Shown one piece after another: positions 14,626 through 22,794 of a stretch of DNA of 64,000 bases. The stretch comes from Haloferax massiliensis. Its GTDB lineage: Archaea > Halobacteriota > Halobacteria > Halobacteriales > Haloferacaceae. Numbering within the stretch: the stretch's first letter is position 1; the number at the start of each line of letters is the position of its first letter. The position numbers and the translations under genes are program-made. The DNA is taken from positions 1,532,615-1,596,614 of the forward strand of contig NZ_CSTE01000002.1 of NCBI RefSeq assembly GCF_001368915.1. The letters are read 5' to 3'. The notes under the pieces are model-generated. The model was given only the letters and a program-made list of their open reading frames with translations, had not been told where the DNA came from and did no database searches.

Positions 14626-15609
14626 TTACCACCGATGGTGAACGTGCTCTCGCGCGTACGCGTCGTAGACCTCTTCGACGCGCTGGAACTGGTCGGCCGA
14701 CAGCGGCGGGAGCGACGCCGCGGCGACGTTGTCGCGGATGTGTTCGGGCGACTTCGACCCGGGGATGACGGTGCTCACGGCGTCGAACGAGAGAATCCAG
14801 CGGAGCGTGAACTGCGCGAGAGACACCCCCTCGGGGACGACCTCCTGTATCGCGTCCGCGGCGGCGAGGCCGTCTTCGAACGGGATTCCGGCGAAGGTCT
14901 CGCCCACGTCGAACGCCTCGCCGTGTCGGTTGAAGTTCCGGTGGTCGTCCTCGCCGAACTCGGCGTCCTCGGAGAGGGCACCGGTGAGCAGCCCCGACGC
15001 GAGCGGGACGCGAACGATGACGCCGACGTTCCGGCGCTCGGCCTCCCGGAAGAACAGCTCCGCGGGTCGCTGTCGAAGCGGGTTGAAGATAATCTGGACC
15101 GTCTCCACGCCGTCGTACTCGATGGCCTTGAGCCCGTCTTCGACCTTCTCCACGCTCACGCCGTAGTGGTCTATCTTCCCGGCGTCGCGGAGCTCCGAGA
15201 GCGCGTCGAACACCTCGGGTCGGTAGTACACGTCCCGCGGCGGGCAGTGAAGCTGTACGAGGTCGAGCGAGTCGACGCCGAGGTTGTCCCGGCTTCGGTC
15301 CACGAACCGTTCGAGGTTCTCGCGGTTGTAGCCGTCGGCCTCGTGCGGGTCGAGCCGACGCCCCGCCTTGGTGGCGACGGTGACGTCGTCGTCGCGGTCG
15401 GCGAGCACGTCTCCGATTCGGCGCTCGCTGTCGCCGTCGCCGTACACGTCCGCGGTGTCGAGGAAGTTGATGCCCGCGTCGAGGGCGGCCTCGATGGCGT
15501 CGTACGCCTCCTCGTCGGTCACCGAACCCCAGCTTCCGCCGAGTTGCCACGTACCCAGCGCGATTTCAGAGACGTCGAATCCGGTCGTGCCGAGCGGTCG
15601 AAGATTCAT
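14626..15609 (-). CDS. aldo/keto reductase
   Basis: A 327-residue TIM-barrel oxidoreductase. The catalytic tetrad of the family can be followed in D-T-A-D-V-Y-G-D-G (Asp and Tyr), the T-K-A-G strand (Lys) and the L-V-Q-L-H-C-P-P strand (His). The C-terminal region has the V-I-P-G-S-K-S-P-E-H-I-R-D-N NADP-binding loop. These enzymes reduce aldehydes or ketones with NADPH; the substrate is unknown. It is a single gene with start ATG at 15609 and the typical M-x-x-R-x-L-G-x-T-G-x-x-V-S N-terminus. Confidence 0.92.
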   Translation of the reverse strand: MNLRPLGTTGFDVSEIALGTWQLGGSWGSVTDEEAYDAIEAALDAGINFLDTADVYGDGDSERRIGDVLADRDDDVTVATKAGRRLDPHEADGYNRENLERFVDRSRDNLGVDSLDLVQLHCPPRDVYYRPEVFDALSELRDAGKIDHYGVSVEKVEDGLKAIEYDGVETVQIIFNPLRQRPAELFFREAERRNVGVIVRVPLASGLLTGALSEDAEFGEDDHRNFNRHGEAFDVGETFAGIPFEDGLAAADAIQEVVPEGVSLAQFTLRWILSFDAVSTVIPGSKSPEHIRDNVAAASLPPLSADQFQRVEEVYDAYAREHVHHRW

Positions 15610-15741
15610 GCTGTCGGGTTGCGGGTAGACGGCAGTAAATCACGGGGTCGCGGCGAGATATACTCCGATTGTTCGTGAGGGATTTGGCGGCGGAGAATCG
15701 AAAACGAGTGTGGCCGTGTCCCCTCTCGACGATGGCCCGCG

Positions 15742-15845
15742 CTCCCCGATTTGAACTCACTCGCAACGCTTCGCGTTGCTCGCTGCTCAAATCGGGTCGA
15801 GACGTCCTTCACGTACAACACCGCTCGCTCCGCTCGCGGGTGTTG
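15742..15845. repeat. partial tRNA-Tyr 3' duplication and palindromes
   Basis: CTCCCCGATTTGAAC at 15742-15756 is an exact copy of the tRNA-Tyr T-arm region at 15860-15874. It is followed by an inverted copy (CTCAAATCGGG, 15786-15796) that encloses a perfect GCAACGC-TTC-GCGTTGC hairpin (15763-15779). A second inverted pair, CAACACC/GGTGTTG, occupies 15816-15845. The arrangement resembles the footprint of past integration at the tRNA 3' end. Confidence 0.6.
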
Positions 15846-15853
15846 AAATTCAA

Positions 15854-15927
15854 TCCGCTCTCCCCGATTTGAACGGGGGACAAGCCGATCTACAGTCGGC
15901 TGCTCTGCCAGGCTGAGCTAAGAGCGG
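15854..15927 (-). tRNA. tRNA-Tyr (GTA)
   Basis: On the minus strand a 74-base sequence folds as a class I tRNA. The 7-bp acceptor stem is CCGCTCT/AGAGCGG with discriminator A, the D-arm is formed around AGCTCAG...GAGCA, the anticodon stem GCCGA/TCGGC encloses CTGTAGA giving anticodon GTA, and the T-arm contains GTTCAAATC. There is no intron and CCA is not encoded. Confidence 0.95.
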
Positions 15928-16043
15928 TCACCGACTGCTATCCGGTCGACGCGTTTAACCATTATCATTCTCGCCGCCGCGTGCGTGTGCTGTGTGTCAG
16001 ACACGTGCGAACATTGATATGCCGCCGAGATAATCCCCGAGTA

Positions 16044-16649
16044 ATGAGTAAAATCACGTTCCGCGCCGACGACGCCCTCGTCGAGCGTCTGGACCGCCTC
16101 GACACCTCGAAAAGCGAGGTGATGCGCGAGGCGCTCCGTCAGTACCTCGACGAGTTGGAACGTGACGACGCCGCGGGCGACGCGTCCGACACCGCCGCCG
16201 GGGACGACGGGCTGGACGGTGCGCTCTCGGCGCGGGTCGAGGAACTCGTCGACGACCGACTGGACGAACGCCTCCCGTCGCTCGTCGAGGAAGCCGCGGC
16301 GGCCCGCGAGGCCGAACGTCCGACGCCCTCGGAGTTGAACGTCAACATCAACGTCGATGGTTCGAGCGACGAATCCCGCGTAAACGCGGGCGTCGACGGC
16401 GAATCGACCCCGGATACGGTTCGTAAGACACGGAACGAACTGGAGTCTGCAGACGCGGACGGCTCCGAGATGAGCTGTAGCCAATGTGGCGAATCCGTGG
16501 GTCCAGACCACGTGTACTGCCCGAACTGCGGCGAGAAGACGTCCCACCGCGTGTTCTGTGAATGCGGGGACGAGCTCCGCTCCGACTGGGCGTTCTGCCC
16601 CGACTGCGGCCGTCGGACACCCGCGGCCGACGTTCTGGAACAAGCATAA
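16044..16649 (+). CDS. cdrL: CdrL-type ribbon-helix-helix and double zinc-ribbon regulator
   Basis: A 201-residue protein with an N-terminal ribbon-helix-helix DNA-binding domain (S-K-I-T-F-R-A-D-D-A-L-V-E-R-L-D, then S-E-V-M-R-E-A-L-R-Q-Y, about 1-40), an acidic linker (45-145) and a C-terminal double zinc ribbon with four C-x-x-C or C-x-C pairs. This matches CdrL, the cell-division regulator encoded just upstream of cdrS-ftsZ2 in haloarchaea and reported to control that operon. The ATG at 16044 is preferred since homologues begin M-S-K-I-T-F-R and a GATAT element lies about 25 bp upstream. A GTAAGAC box falls inside its coding region at 16423-16429. Confidence 0.87.
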   Translation: MSKITFRADDALVERLDRLDTSKSEVMREALRQYLDELERDDAAGDASDTAAGDDGLDGALSARVEELVDDRLDERLPSLVEEAAAAREAERPTPSELNVNINVDGSSDESRVNAGVDGESTPDTVRKTRNELESADADGSEMSCSQCGESVGPDHVYCPNCGEKTSHRVFCECGDELRSDWAFCPDCGRRTPAADVLEQA

Positions 16650-16688
16650 CCGGCGATTAAAGCCCCCTATACGGGATATTCAGCTCCT

Positions 16689-16846
16689 GTCTTACAATCG
16701 CCGTTACATTTATATTCTATCCCTCTGTGGTGATTATCGCGTAAGACGGTTGTCTTACAGCCACCCGACGACGGCCCGAAACCCGGCGTCGTCCGTCGGT
16801 TTCCGGGTGTAAGACACACGCACACGAGTGCGGCGCGCCGTCTTAC
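16689..16846. promoter_or_regulatory. cdrS-ftsZ2 promoter with five GTAAGAC boxes
   Basis: The 212-bp region before cdrS holds a TATA element (ATTTATA, 16708-16714) and five copies of GTAAGAC or its complement, at 16689-16695, 16741-16747, 16752-16758, 16809-16815 and 16840-16846. The second and third form a perfect dyad with a 4-bp gap just past the expected transcription start; the last two face each other over 24 bp before the start codon. Placement around the TATA box suggests repressor binding. CdrL or CdrS are the obvious candidates (inference). Confidence 0.7.
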
Positions 16847-16861
16847 CGGGGGAATGTAAAC

Positions 16862-17047
16862 ATGGAGCGTGTGACACTACGAATTCCGAAGCAGCAGATC
16901 GAGGAGGTCGAGCGGATGGTCGAGACGGGAGAGTTCCCGAACCGATCCGAAGCAATCCGTTCCGCCGTTCGCGAGATGCTCAATGAACAGACGACAGACA
17001 AGCGACAGCGCGAATCTACCAGCAAGCGCGGCTGGGCAAAGGTGTAA
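16862..17047 (+). CDS. cdrS: CdrS ribbon-helix-helix regulator of cell division
   Basis: A 61-residue ribbon-helix-helix protein: [10 protein letters not shown] forms the strand, followed by two helices with [12 protein letters not shown] between them, then a basic tail. This is the hallmark of CdrS, the short regulator that is co-transcribed with ftsZ2 across haloarchaea and affects ftsZ2 expression and division. Only 2 bp separate its stop from the ftsZ2 ATG. The 5' region carries a TATA box about 150 bp upstream and repeated GTAAGAC boxes, one of which (16840-16846) lies 15 bp before this start codon. Confidence 0.92.
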   Translation: MERVTLRIPKQQIEEVERMVETGEFPNRSEAIRSAVREMLNEQTTDKRQRESTSKRGWAKV

Positions 17048-17049
17048 CT

Positions 17050-18258
17050 ATGCAGGATATCGTTCGCGAGGCGATGGAACGGGACGAGGCCGAGCGCAAG
17101 ACGCAGTCGTCGCTCGACGACAGCGACGACCAGTTCGGTGACCCGCGAATCGTCATCGTCGGCGCCGGTGGTGCCGGCAACAACACCATCAACCGCCTGT
17201 ACAACATCGGTGTCGAGGGGGCCGACACGGTCGCCATCAACACCGACAAGCAGCACCTGAAGATGATCGAAGCGGACACGAAAATCCTCGTCGGGAAGTC
17301 CCTGACGCAGGGTCTCGGTGCCGGTGGTGACCCGTCGATGGGTGAACGTGCAACCGAGATGGCACAGGGCACGATCAAGGACGTGCTCGGCGACGCCGAC
17401 CTCGTGTTCGTCACCGCGGGGATGGGCGGCGGCACCGGGACCGGTGCGGCCCCCGTCGTCGCGAAGATCGCAAAGGAGCAGGGCGCAATCGTCGTGGGCA
17501 TGGTCTCGACTCCGTTCAACGTCGAGCGCGCCCGGACGGTCAAGGCCGAGGAGGGACTCGAAAACCTCCGGAACGAGGCCGACTCCATCATCGTGCTGGA
17601 CAACAACCGCCTCCTCGATTACGTCCCGAACCTGCCCATCGGCAAGGCGTTCTCGGTCATGGACCAGATCATCGCCGAGACCGTCAAGGGCATCTCGGAG
17701 ACCATCACCCAACCGTCGCTCATCAACCTCGACTACGCCGACATGTCGACCATCATGAATCAGGGCGGCGTCGCGGTGATGCTCGTCGGCGAGACCCAAG
17801 ACAAGAACAAGACCCAAGAGGTGGTCAACGACGCGATGAACCACCCGCTTTTGGACGTGGACTACCGCGGTGCGTCCGGCGGTCTCGTCCACATCACGGG
17901 CGGTCCCGACCTCACGCTGAAGGAGGCCGAGGGAATCGCGAGCAACATCACCGAACGACTGGAAGCCGCCGCGAACGTCATCTGGGGCGCTCGCATTCAG
18001 GACGAGTACAAGGGGAAAGTCCGCGTCATGGCCATCATGACGGGCGTCCAGTCCGCGCAGGTCCTCGGCCCGACGACGCAGAAGCAGGCCGACAAGTCGC
18101 GTCAGAGCATCCAGTCGCGCGAGTCACAACAACAGCACTCGGGTTCGGGTTCGGAGTTCGATAGCTCGGAACGAGCCCAGACGGCGCAGAGCGGCACGTG
18201 GTCCGACGGCGGCCGCGACGAAGTCGAGAAGAACAACGGTCTCGACGTCATCCGGTAA
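17050..18258 (+). CDS. ftsZ2: tubulin-like cell division GTPase FtsZ2
   Basis: A 402-residue FtsZ family GTPase. GAGGAGNN at residues 38-45 and the tubulin signature GGGTGTG at 126-132 bind GTP. The N-L-D-Y-A-D-M segment supplies the catalytic aspartates of the T7 loop. Residues 1-30 are a polar N-terminal extension, and after about 340 there is a Gln/Ser-rich linker and a short conserved tail ending D-V-I-R. Position directly after cdrS identifies it as FtsZ2 rather than FtsZ1; FtsZ2 is the paralogue mainly needed for ring constriction in Haloferax. It is expressed from the cdrS promoter. Confidence 0.95.
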   Translation: MQDIVREAMERDEAERKTQSSLDDSDDQFGDPRIVIVGAGGAGNNTINRLYNIGVEGADTVAINTDKQHLKMIEADTKILVGKSLTQGLGAGGDPSMGERATEMAQGTIKDVLGDADLVFVTAGMGGGTGTGAAPVVAKIAKEQGAIVVGMVSTPFNVERARTVKAEEGLENLRNEADSIIVLDNNRLLDYVPNLPIGKAFSVMDQIIAETVKGISETITQPSLINLDYADMSTIMNQGGVAVMLVGETQDKNKTQEVVNDAMNHPLLDVDYRGASGGLVHITGGPDLTLKEAEGIASNITERLEAAANVIWGARIQDEYKGKVRVMAIMTGVQSAQVLGPTTQKQADKSRQSIQSRESQQQHSGSGSEFDSSERAQTAQSGTWSDGGRDEVEKNNGLDVIR

Positions 18259-18306
18259 CGCCCCGTCCGACCCGCGCGGACGCCGCCGCGCCCGTCGGGT
18301 TTCGTG

Positions 18307-18320
18307 GGTTCTTTTTGCTG
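18307..18320 (+). terminator. T-rich terminator after ftsZ2
   Basis: A TTCTTTTTG run about 50 bp after the ftsZ2 stop is the only T-tract in a GC-rich spacer between convergent genes, as expected for archaeal oligo-T termination. Confidence 0.45.
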
Positions 18321-18427
18321 ACGTGGTGTTTTCGACCGTGAGCGCTGCCGCCGACTCGGTCGATGCGACTCCACACCCGGCGCTGTCCGACCCGTAAGAC
18401 ACGCGCCGAAAACGAGGTCCGTCCCGC

Positions 18428-19393
18428 TCAGACCGCTTCTATCGACTCGATGAGCCGGCACTTCCGACAGACGTCGCCGGCGGTCTTCGACCCGCAGCGC
18501 TCGCAGTCGTTGAGGTCGACGCGGCCCTCGCCGCGGTACTCGCGGGCGGTCAGTTCGGCCAACTCCTCGTAGCCCGCCATGATGGAGTGGCGGGTGCCGG
18601 GGTGGTTCTCTTCGAGTTTCAACAGCAACTGCTGAATCTCGGCGCGGTAGGCCTCCGAGGAGTGGGGACACTCGGTGATGTGCGCCGGGAGGTCCTTCAG
18701 GTGGGCGTAGAGCGCGACCTCCTTTTCGGGCACGTCGCGGAGCGGCTTGGCCCGCGGGATGAACTCGCCGGCGTCGCGGCGCTTCTCGAAGTCGCCGATG
18801 CTGGCGTCGAAATGCTTTGCGACCTGCTTGAGGTCGCCCTCGAAGAAGTTCATGAGCGCCGTCTGCGCCTCGTCGTCGAGGTTGTGGCCCGTGAGCAGTT
18901 TGTCCGCGCCGAGGTCGTCGGCGAAGCGTTCGAGCAGGTCGCGGCGGAACACGCCGCAGTAGGCGCAGGCGGCCATGTTCTCGGGGTCCTTTTCGACCAC
19001 GTCGTCCATCTGGACGCCGAACTCGTCCTCGTAGGTGACCAGTTCGTGGTGGATGTCGAGGTCCTCGGCGAGTTCGACGCAGGCGTCGACGGACTTGTCG
19101 CGGTAGCCCTCGATGCCCTCGTGGATGGTGAGGGCGACGAGTTCGATGCGCGGGTCGCGCCCGAACGTGTCGTCGAGGATGTGTGTGAGGACGACGCTGT
19201 CCTTGCCGCCGGAGAGTCCGATGACCCACGTCTGGGGGTTCTCCGGGCTGGCGTCGCGGGGAAGCATGTTGTCCTCGCGGATGCGGCGGCGCACGCGTTT
19301 CTCGACCGAGGCGCAGAGATGGTCGTCGCAGAGATGGGCCCCGGAGTAGGCCGCGTGCATCACCGCGTCGCGGCCGCACTTGTCGCACTCCAT
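18428..19393 (-). CDS. ncsA: tRNA 2-thiolation protein NcsA/Ctu1
   Basis: A 321-residue adenylating thiolase that adds sulfur to the wobble uridine of Lys, Glu and Gln tRNAs, with a ubiquitin-like SAMP as sulfur carrier. It has an N-terminal zinc ribbon (C-D-K-C, and C-D-D-H-L-C), the PP-loop SGGKDS at residues 61-66, the C-A-Y-C pair (143 and 146) that carries iron-sulfur or catalytic cysteines in the family, T-G-H-N-L-D-D-E-A-Q, and a C-terminal C-E-R-C...C-R-K-C zinc ribbon. Start at 19393 gives M-E-C-D-K-C. UbaA, which activates the SAMP, is encoded at 44886. Confidence 0.93.
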   Translation of the reverse strand: MECDKCGRDAVMHAAYSGAHLCDDHLCASVEKRVRRRIREDNMLPRDASPENPQTWVIGLSGGKDSVVLTHILDDTFGRDPRIELVALTIHEGIEGYRDKSVDACVELAEDLDIHHELVTYEDEFGVQMDDVVEKDPENMAACAYCGVFRRDLLERFADDLGADKLLTGHNLDDEAQTALMNFFEGDLKQVAKHFDASIGDFEKRRDAGEFIPRAKPLRDVPEKEVALYAHLKDLPAHITECPHSSEAYRAEIQQLLLKLEENHPGTRHSIMAGYEELAELTAREYRGEGRVDLNDCERCGSKTAGDVCRKCRLIESIEAV

Positions 19394-19527
19394 TGCCGGT
19401 CGGTTGCCCGGCAGGAGGGATACGGGTTTCGCCTCGGGGCGACCGCGGCGTCGCTCGCGCGCTCGGCCGACGACCCGACCGCGCTCGGTCGCAACCGGTT
19501 TGGCCCTCCGACCCCCAGGGACAGTCG

Positions 19528-20175
19528 ATGGACAGAGACGCCGCCCTCGACCGCGTTGCCGCCGTCGTCGACGCCGTCGAGTCCGAGACGCTCCCCGTCC
19601 CGGTCCGCGAGGTGTGGGTCTACGGCGACGTGGCGCTCGGCCTCGACCCCCTCGACCGACTCGACGTGTACGTGACGAAAGACATCCTCCTCCGCGGCGA
19701 CCCCGGCGCGGCCGAGTCGTTCGAGCGGTCTCACGGCGTGAAGGGCGTCGGCAAGAGCGTCCGCGCCGAGTGGGCTCGCGAGCATCCCGACCTGCTTCGA
19801 GCCAACACAAACGGCTACGCGGCCCCCGAGAAGTGTCTCGCCGCCCACCTGCTCCCCGACGACGACGAACCGGTTCACCTCGAAGTGTGCAACGCCTCCT
19901 TCGAGGACAACGTCACCCAGCGGCTGAAGGGCGCGGTCGAACGCGAGGCCTACGAGCAGATTCTCGACCCCCGCGGCGTCTGCCTCTACGCCGACGGCCA
20001 GCGGTCGTCGGACGCGATGTCGAAGCTCCGAAACGGCGAGTTCGCCTTCCCGACGCTCTCGGGCGCGCTGGAGATGCTCGGACTGGAGGGAGACGAGGCC
20101 GAGACGGCCGTCGAGGCGATGCGAGCCTACCGGGCCGAACAGACCGGCACGTCGGTCCGCGGCGACGTGGTCTGA
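19528..20175 (+). CDS. conserved haloarchaeal protein of unknown function
   Basis: A 215-residue soluble acidic protein. It shows an N-terminal helix, then V-W-V-Y-G-D-V-A-L-G-L-D-P-L-D-R-L-D-V-Y-V, which resembles the strand and paired acidic residues of a nucleotidyltransferase (compare the G-x-x-x-x-G/D...D-x-D pattern), followed by K-D-I-L-L-R and later C-N-A-S-F-E-D-N-V. The resemblance is suggestive only, so no activity is assigned. ATG at 19528 is chosen over a distal upstream start overlapping the ncsA 5' end, since the extension has shadow-frame composition. It is divergent from ncsA. Confidence 0.75.
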   Translation: MDRDAALDRVAAVVDAVESETLPVPVREVWVYGDVALGLDPLDRLDVYVTKDILLRGDPGAAESFERSHGVKGVGKSVRAEWAREHPDLLRANTNGYAAPEKCLAAHLLPDDDEPVHLEVCNASFEDNVTQRLKGAVEREAYEQILDPRGVCLYADGQRSSDAMSKLRNGEFAFPTLSGALEMLGLEGDEAETAVEAMRAYRAEQTGTSVRGDVV

Positions 20176-20218
20176 GGGCGGAGCCGAGTCGAGGCCGGAC
20201 CGAGTCGGGGGCGACCGG

Positions 20219-20425
20219 CTACCAGTCGCGGTCGTCGGCGCGGTCGGTCTCGCGGCCGCGCGCCTCGTTGTAGCGCATCCCCTCGTCGCGTGCGCGACGC
20301 TCCGCCTCGTCGCGGCTCATCGTCGGCGGGTCCCGCGTCTCGTCTCGAATCGCGGCGTAGAGGGCGACTGCGGCACCGATGCTGAGGAGGACGAAGAGGA
20401 GGAACACGAGACCACCGGCGGGCAT
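20219..20425 (-). CDS. small membrane protein with charged tail
   Basis: A 68-residue protein: one hydrophobic segment at about residues 3-25 (L-V-F-L-L-F-V-L-L-S-I-G-A-A-V-A-L-Y-A-A), then a highly charged C-terminal half rich in Arg, Asp and Glu. It would sit in the membrane with the tail in the cytoplasm. No family is recognised. ATG at 20425 starts just before the hydrophobic segment. Confidence 0.65.
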   Translation of the reverse strand: MPAGGLVFLLFVLLSIGAAVALYAAIRDETRDPPTMSRDEAERRARDEGMRYNEARGRETDRADDRDW

Positions 20426-20500
20426 ACGCTCACCAGCGGGCGCGAGAAAGGAAGTGGTTTCGGAGGTACATTTTTCACGGGGGTAGTTCAACGGTTCAAC

Positions 20501-20716
20501 ATGAGCCCTCCACCAAGCGCCGACCGAGACGGCTGTCCGAAATGCGGCCACTCCGAGACCGAAATCGACTCCATCGCAACCACGGGAAGCGGCCTCTCGA
20601 AGATGTTCGACATCCAGAACCGCCAGTTCACCGTCGTCTCGTGTGCGAACTGCGGCTACTCGGAACTCTACCGCGGCAAGTCGAACGGGAACTTCGTCGA
20701 CCTGTTCCTCGGCTGA
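20501..20716 (+). CDS. zinc-ribbon protein (DUF2082/COG3478 type)
   Basis: A 71-residue protein with a single zinc ribbon formed by C-P-K-C-G and, about 35 residues later, C-A-N-C-G-Y. Between them lies the characteristic T-T-G-S-G-L-S-K-M-F-D-I-Q-N-R-Q-F-T-V-V-S segment, and the C-terminus continues E-L-Y-R. This pattern is that of the COG3478 family, annotated as predicted nucleic-acid-binding Zn-ribbon proteins. The actual role is unknown. Its start is divergent from the small membrane protein at 20219-20425. Confidence 0.85.
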   Translation: MSPPPSADRDGCPKCGHSETEIDSIATTGSGLSKMFDIQNRQFTVVSCANCGYSELYRGKSNGNFVDLFLG

Positions 20717-20734
20717 GCGCCCGCGCGCCGCCGG

Positions 20735-21082
20735 TTACGACTCCGCACCGCCGTCCGCAGACATCCATTTTTCGCCCCACTCGTAGATGTCGTCGAACGC
20801 CGGAAGCAGCTCTTCGCCCTTCCGTGTGAGCGAGTAGTACACTGCGATGGGGCTGCCGTCTTCGACCTCCCGCTCGACGTACCCCAACTCCTGGAGGTCG
20901 TCCAGCACGCGCGAGAGCGTCTGAGAGTTCGCGCCCGTCGCGCGCTTGAGTTCGTTGAACCGGAGGTCACCCTCGCGTAACACGTGAATAACCGTCATCC
21001 GCCACCGCGACCCGATCTCTTCGAGCGTCTTGATGACCGGGCACTGTTCGTACTTCGCTTCGAGGCTCTGGTGCGGTGACAT
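20735..21082 (-). CDS. HxlR family transcriptional regulator
   Basis: A 115-residue winged-helix regulator of the HxlR type, seen in C-P-V-I-K-T-L-E-E-I-G-S-R-W-R-M, the L-R-F-N-E-L-K-R-A-T-G-A-N-S-Q-T-L-S-R recognition helix and the wing Y-S-L-T-R-K-G. Cys14 in the N-terminal segment corresponds to the redox-sensing cysteine of many HxlR proteins. It is divergent from an NAD(P)-binding reductase that it probably controls. A perfect dyad touches its start codon, so it is likely autoregulated. Confidence 0.92.
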   Translation of the reverse strand: MSPHQSLEAKYEQCPVIKTLEEIGSRWRMTVIHVLREGDLRFNELKRATGANSQTLSRVLDDLQELGYVEREVEDGSPIAVYYSLTRKGEELLPAFDDIYEWGEKWMSADGGAES

Positions 21083-21124
21083 CGGTGTGACCTACTCACA
21101 CCGAGGTTCGCTTAGGTATATTAA
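21083..21124. promoter_or_regulatory. operator dyad and TATA box between the HxlR and reductase genes
   Basis: CGGTGTGA-CCTAC-TCACACCG (21083-21103) is a perfect 8-bp dyad directly upstream of the HxlR start codon. About 15 bp further out is GGTATATTAAAC (21115-21126), a TATA element usable in either direction. A repressor on the dyad would block the HxlR transcript start. Confidence 0.7.
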
Positions 21125-21216
21125 ACTCACCCTCGTTGACCAAGTATGACGATGTAACCGCATCGTCGCGGCGAACCGGACGACGAACACGACCCACGAC
21201 ACACAACACACCCATC

Positions 21217-21855
21217 ATGAACGTACTCCTCCTCGGTGCGAGCGGCCGAATCGGTACTCGAATCGCCAACGAACTCCTGAACCGCGGGCACGCGGTTACG
21301 GGCGTCTCCCGAAGCGGCGCGGTCGACGGCGTCGACGACCCCAACTTCTCGGCGGTCGCCGGCGACGCGACCGACGCAGACCAAATCGCCCGACTCGCCG
21401 CGGGCCACGACGCGGTCGCCTCCGCGCTCGGCCCGAGCGGCGACGAGTCGCCCGAAGCGCTCGTCGAGATGCTCGACGCCGTCCTCGACGGAATGCGCCG
21501 CGCCTCGGTCGACCGCCTCGTCTGGACCGGCGGCGCGGGCATCCTGAACGTCGGTCCCGACACGCGACTCATCGACTCGCCGGAGTTCCCCGAGGAGTGG
21601 AAACCCGTCGCGAGCGCCGCCATCGAGGCGTACGGCCTGCTCGAAGACGCCGACGACCTGCGGTGGACCTACGTCGCGCCCGCGGCGCTCATCGAACCCG
21701 GCGAGCGGACCGGCGAGTTCCGGACCGCCCGCGGCGAACTCGTCGCCGACGAGGACGGCGAGAGCCGCATCTCGATGGAGGACTTCGCAATCGCCTTCGC
21801 TGACGAACTGGAGAGCGGCGACGCCGTCCACGAACAGCTCGCGGTCGGCTACTGA
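21217..21855 (+). CDS. NAD(P)-binding reductase, atypical SDR/NmrA type
   Basis: A 212-residue Rossmann-fold protein with the atypical SDR glycine motif G-A-S-G-R-I-G at residues 7-13, a V-S-R strand end for the adenosine ribose, and D-A-T-D marking the adenine pocket. There is no classical Tyr-x-x-x-Lys, as in the NmrA/BVR-B-like branch whose members bind NAD(P)H for reduction or redox sensing. It is divergently paired with an HxlR regulator, a common haloarchaeal pairing, which suggests induction by electrophile or redox stress (inference). ATG at 21217 begins M-N-V-L-L-L-G-A-S-G. Confidence 0.9.
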   Translation: MNVLLLGASGRIGTRIANELLNRGHAVTGVSRSGAVDGVDDPNFSAVAGDATDADQIARLAAGHDAVASALGPSGDESPEALVEMLDAVLDGMRRASVDRLVWTGGAGILNVGPDTRLIDSPEFPEEWKPVASAAIEAYGLLEDADDLRWTYVAPAALIEPGERTGEFRTARGELVADEDGESRISMEDFAIAFADELESGDAVHEQLAVGY

Positions 21856-21918
21856 ACGGACGGTCTCGTTTTTCGGCCGGTGACTCGGCCATCGGTTCGG
21901 CCCGACGAGCAGGCCCGG

Positions 21919-22716
21919 CTACACCCGGCCCGTCGTCACGTCGAACGGGACGACCTCGGCCCGGCGGTACTCGCCGTCTCGAATCTGCTGGACGACCTCG
22001 CGGCCCATCTCGCGCCACTCCCGGCGGACTGACTCGTAGGAGTCGTCGTCGAGCCCGCGGCGGAGGTCGGCCTCGTGGCGGTCCAGTCCCTCGCCGGTCG
22101 CCTTCTTGGCCGCGCTCCGAACGTCGTGGTCGTCGTACGGCGGTTCGGTCAGCTTGCGGTGGTGGTACCGACGGGTCCCGACGACCGAGAGGCCGGCGTC
22201 GGCGAACAGTCCACGAACGCGGTCGCCGAGCGCCACGTCGGTCGCCACGCCGTCGCGGAAGGCGTCTCTGACCCGGCGGTCGAGCGCGGCCTCCGCCTCG
22301 ACGGTCGAATCGACGCCGACGGCGGCGTTGTCGGGTTCGACCGTCGCCACGAGGTCCGACGAGACGCGGGCGAACTCGCTGAGCGCGGCCGTCGGGTCGG
22401 GGAGGTTCACGAGGAGCGCCTGACAGACGACCAAATCGAAACTGTCGGCGGCGAAGGGGAGTCGGGTCGCGTCGCCGGCGACCGCCTCGATGCCGGCGCG
22501 GTCGGCGGCGACAGAAAGCAGGTCGGTGTCGGCGTCGACGCCGACGACGCGGGCGTCGGCGGCCTCCGCGAGGACGCGCGTGAACTCGCCGGTCCCGCAG
22601 CCCACGTCGAGGATGCGGGTCCGACCGCCGAGGTCGAGGTCGGCGAGGGCCGCTCGGGAGTCGTCCCACATGCCCTCTCGCGTCCGCCGGAGGTACGATT
22701 CCGAGAAACGTCGCAC
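21919..22716 (-). CDS. class I SAM-dependent methyltransferase
   Basis: A 265-residue methyltransferase. Motif I L-D-V-G-C-G-T-G-E-F lies near residues 36-45, the acidic end of strand 2 is V-G-V-D-A-D, and A-G-D-A-T-R-L-P-F and D-L-V-V-C-Q-A-L-L-V-N-L-P-D follow as the post-motifs of the UbiE/Methyltransf_11 group. The C-terminal 100 residues are helical and charged and may form the substrate side. Substrate unknown. GTG start at 22716. Confidence 0.9.
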   Translation of the reverse strand: MRRFSESYLRRTREGMWDDSRAALADLDLGGRTRILDVGCGTGEFTRVLAEAADARVVGVDADTDLLSVAADRAGIEAVAGDATRLPFAADSFDLVVCQALLVNLPDPTAALSEFARVSSDLVATVEPDNAAVGVDSTVEAEAALDRRVRDAFRDGVATDVALGDRVRGLFADAGLSVVGTRRYHHRKLTEPPYDDHDVRSAAKKATGEGLDRHEADLRRGLDDDSYESVRREWREMGREVVQQIRDGEYRRAEVVPFDVTTGRV

Positions 22717-22794
22717 ACGCGGAGTCGGGCGCGGCGACCCAAAAAACAGTCGAAACAGTCGATGCGGGGGCTCAGCGGCCCCCCGTTCGGCGGC

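Noticed and set aside
15742-15796. A second tRNA next to tRNA-Tyr
   Set aside because: Only the T-arm portion is present; no acceptor, D or anticodon arm can be formed.
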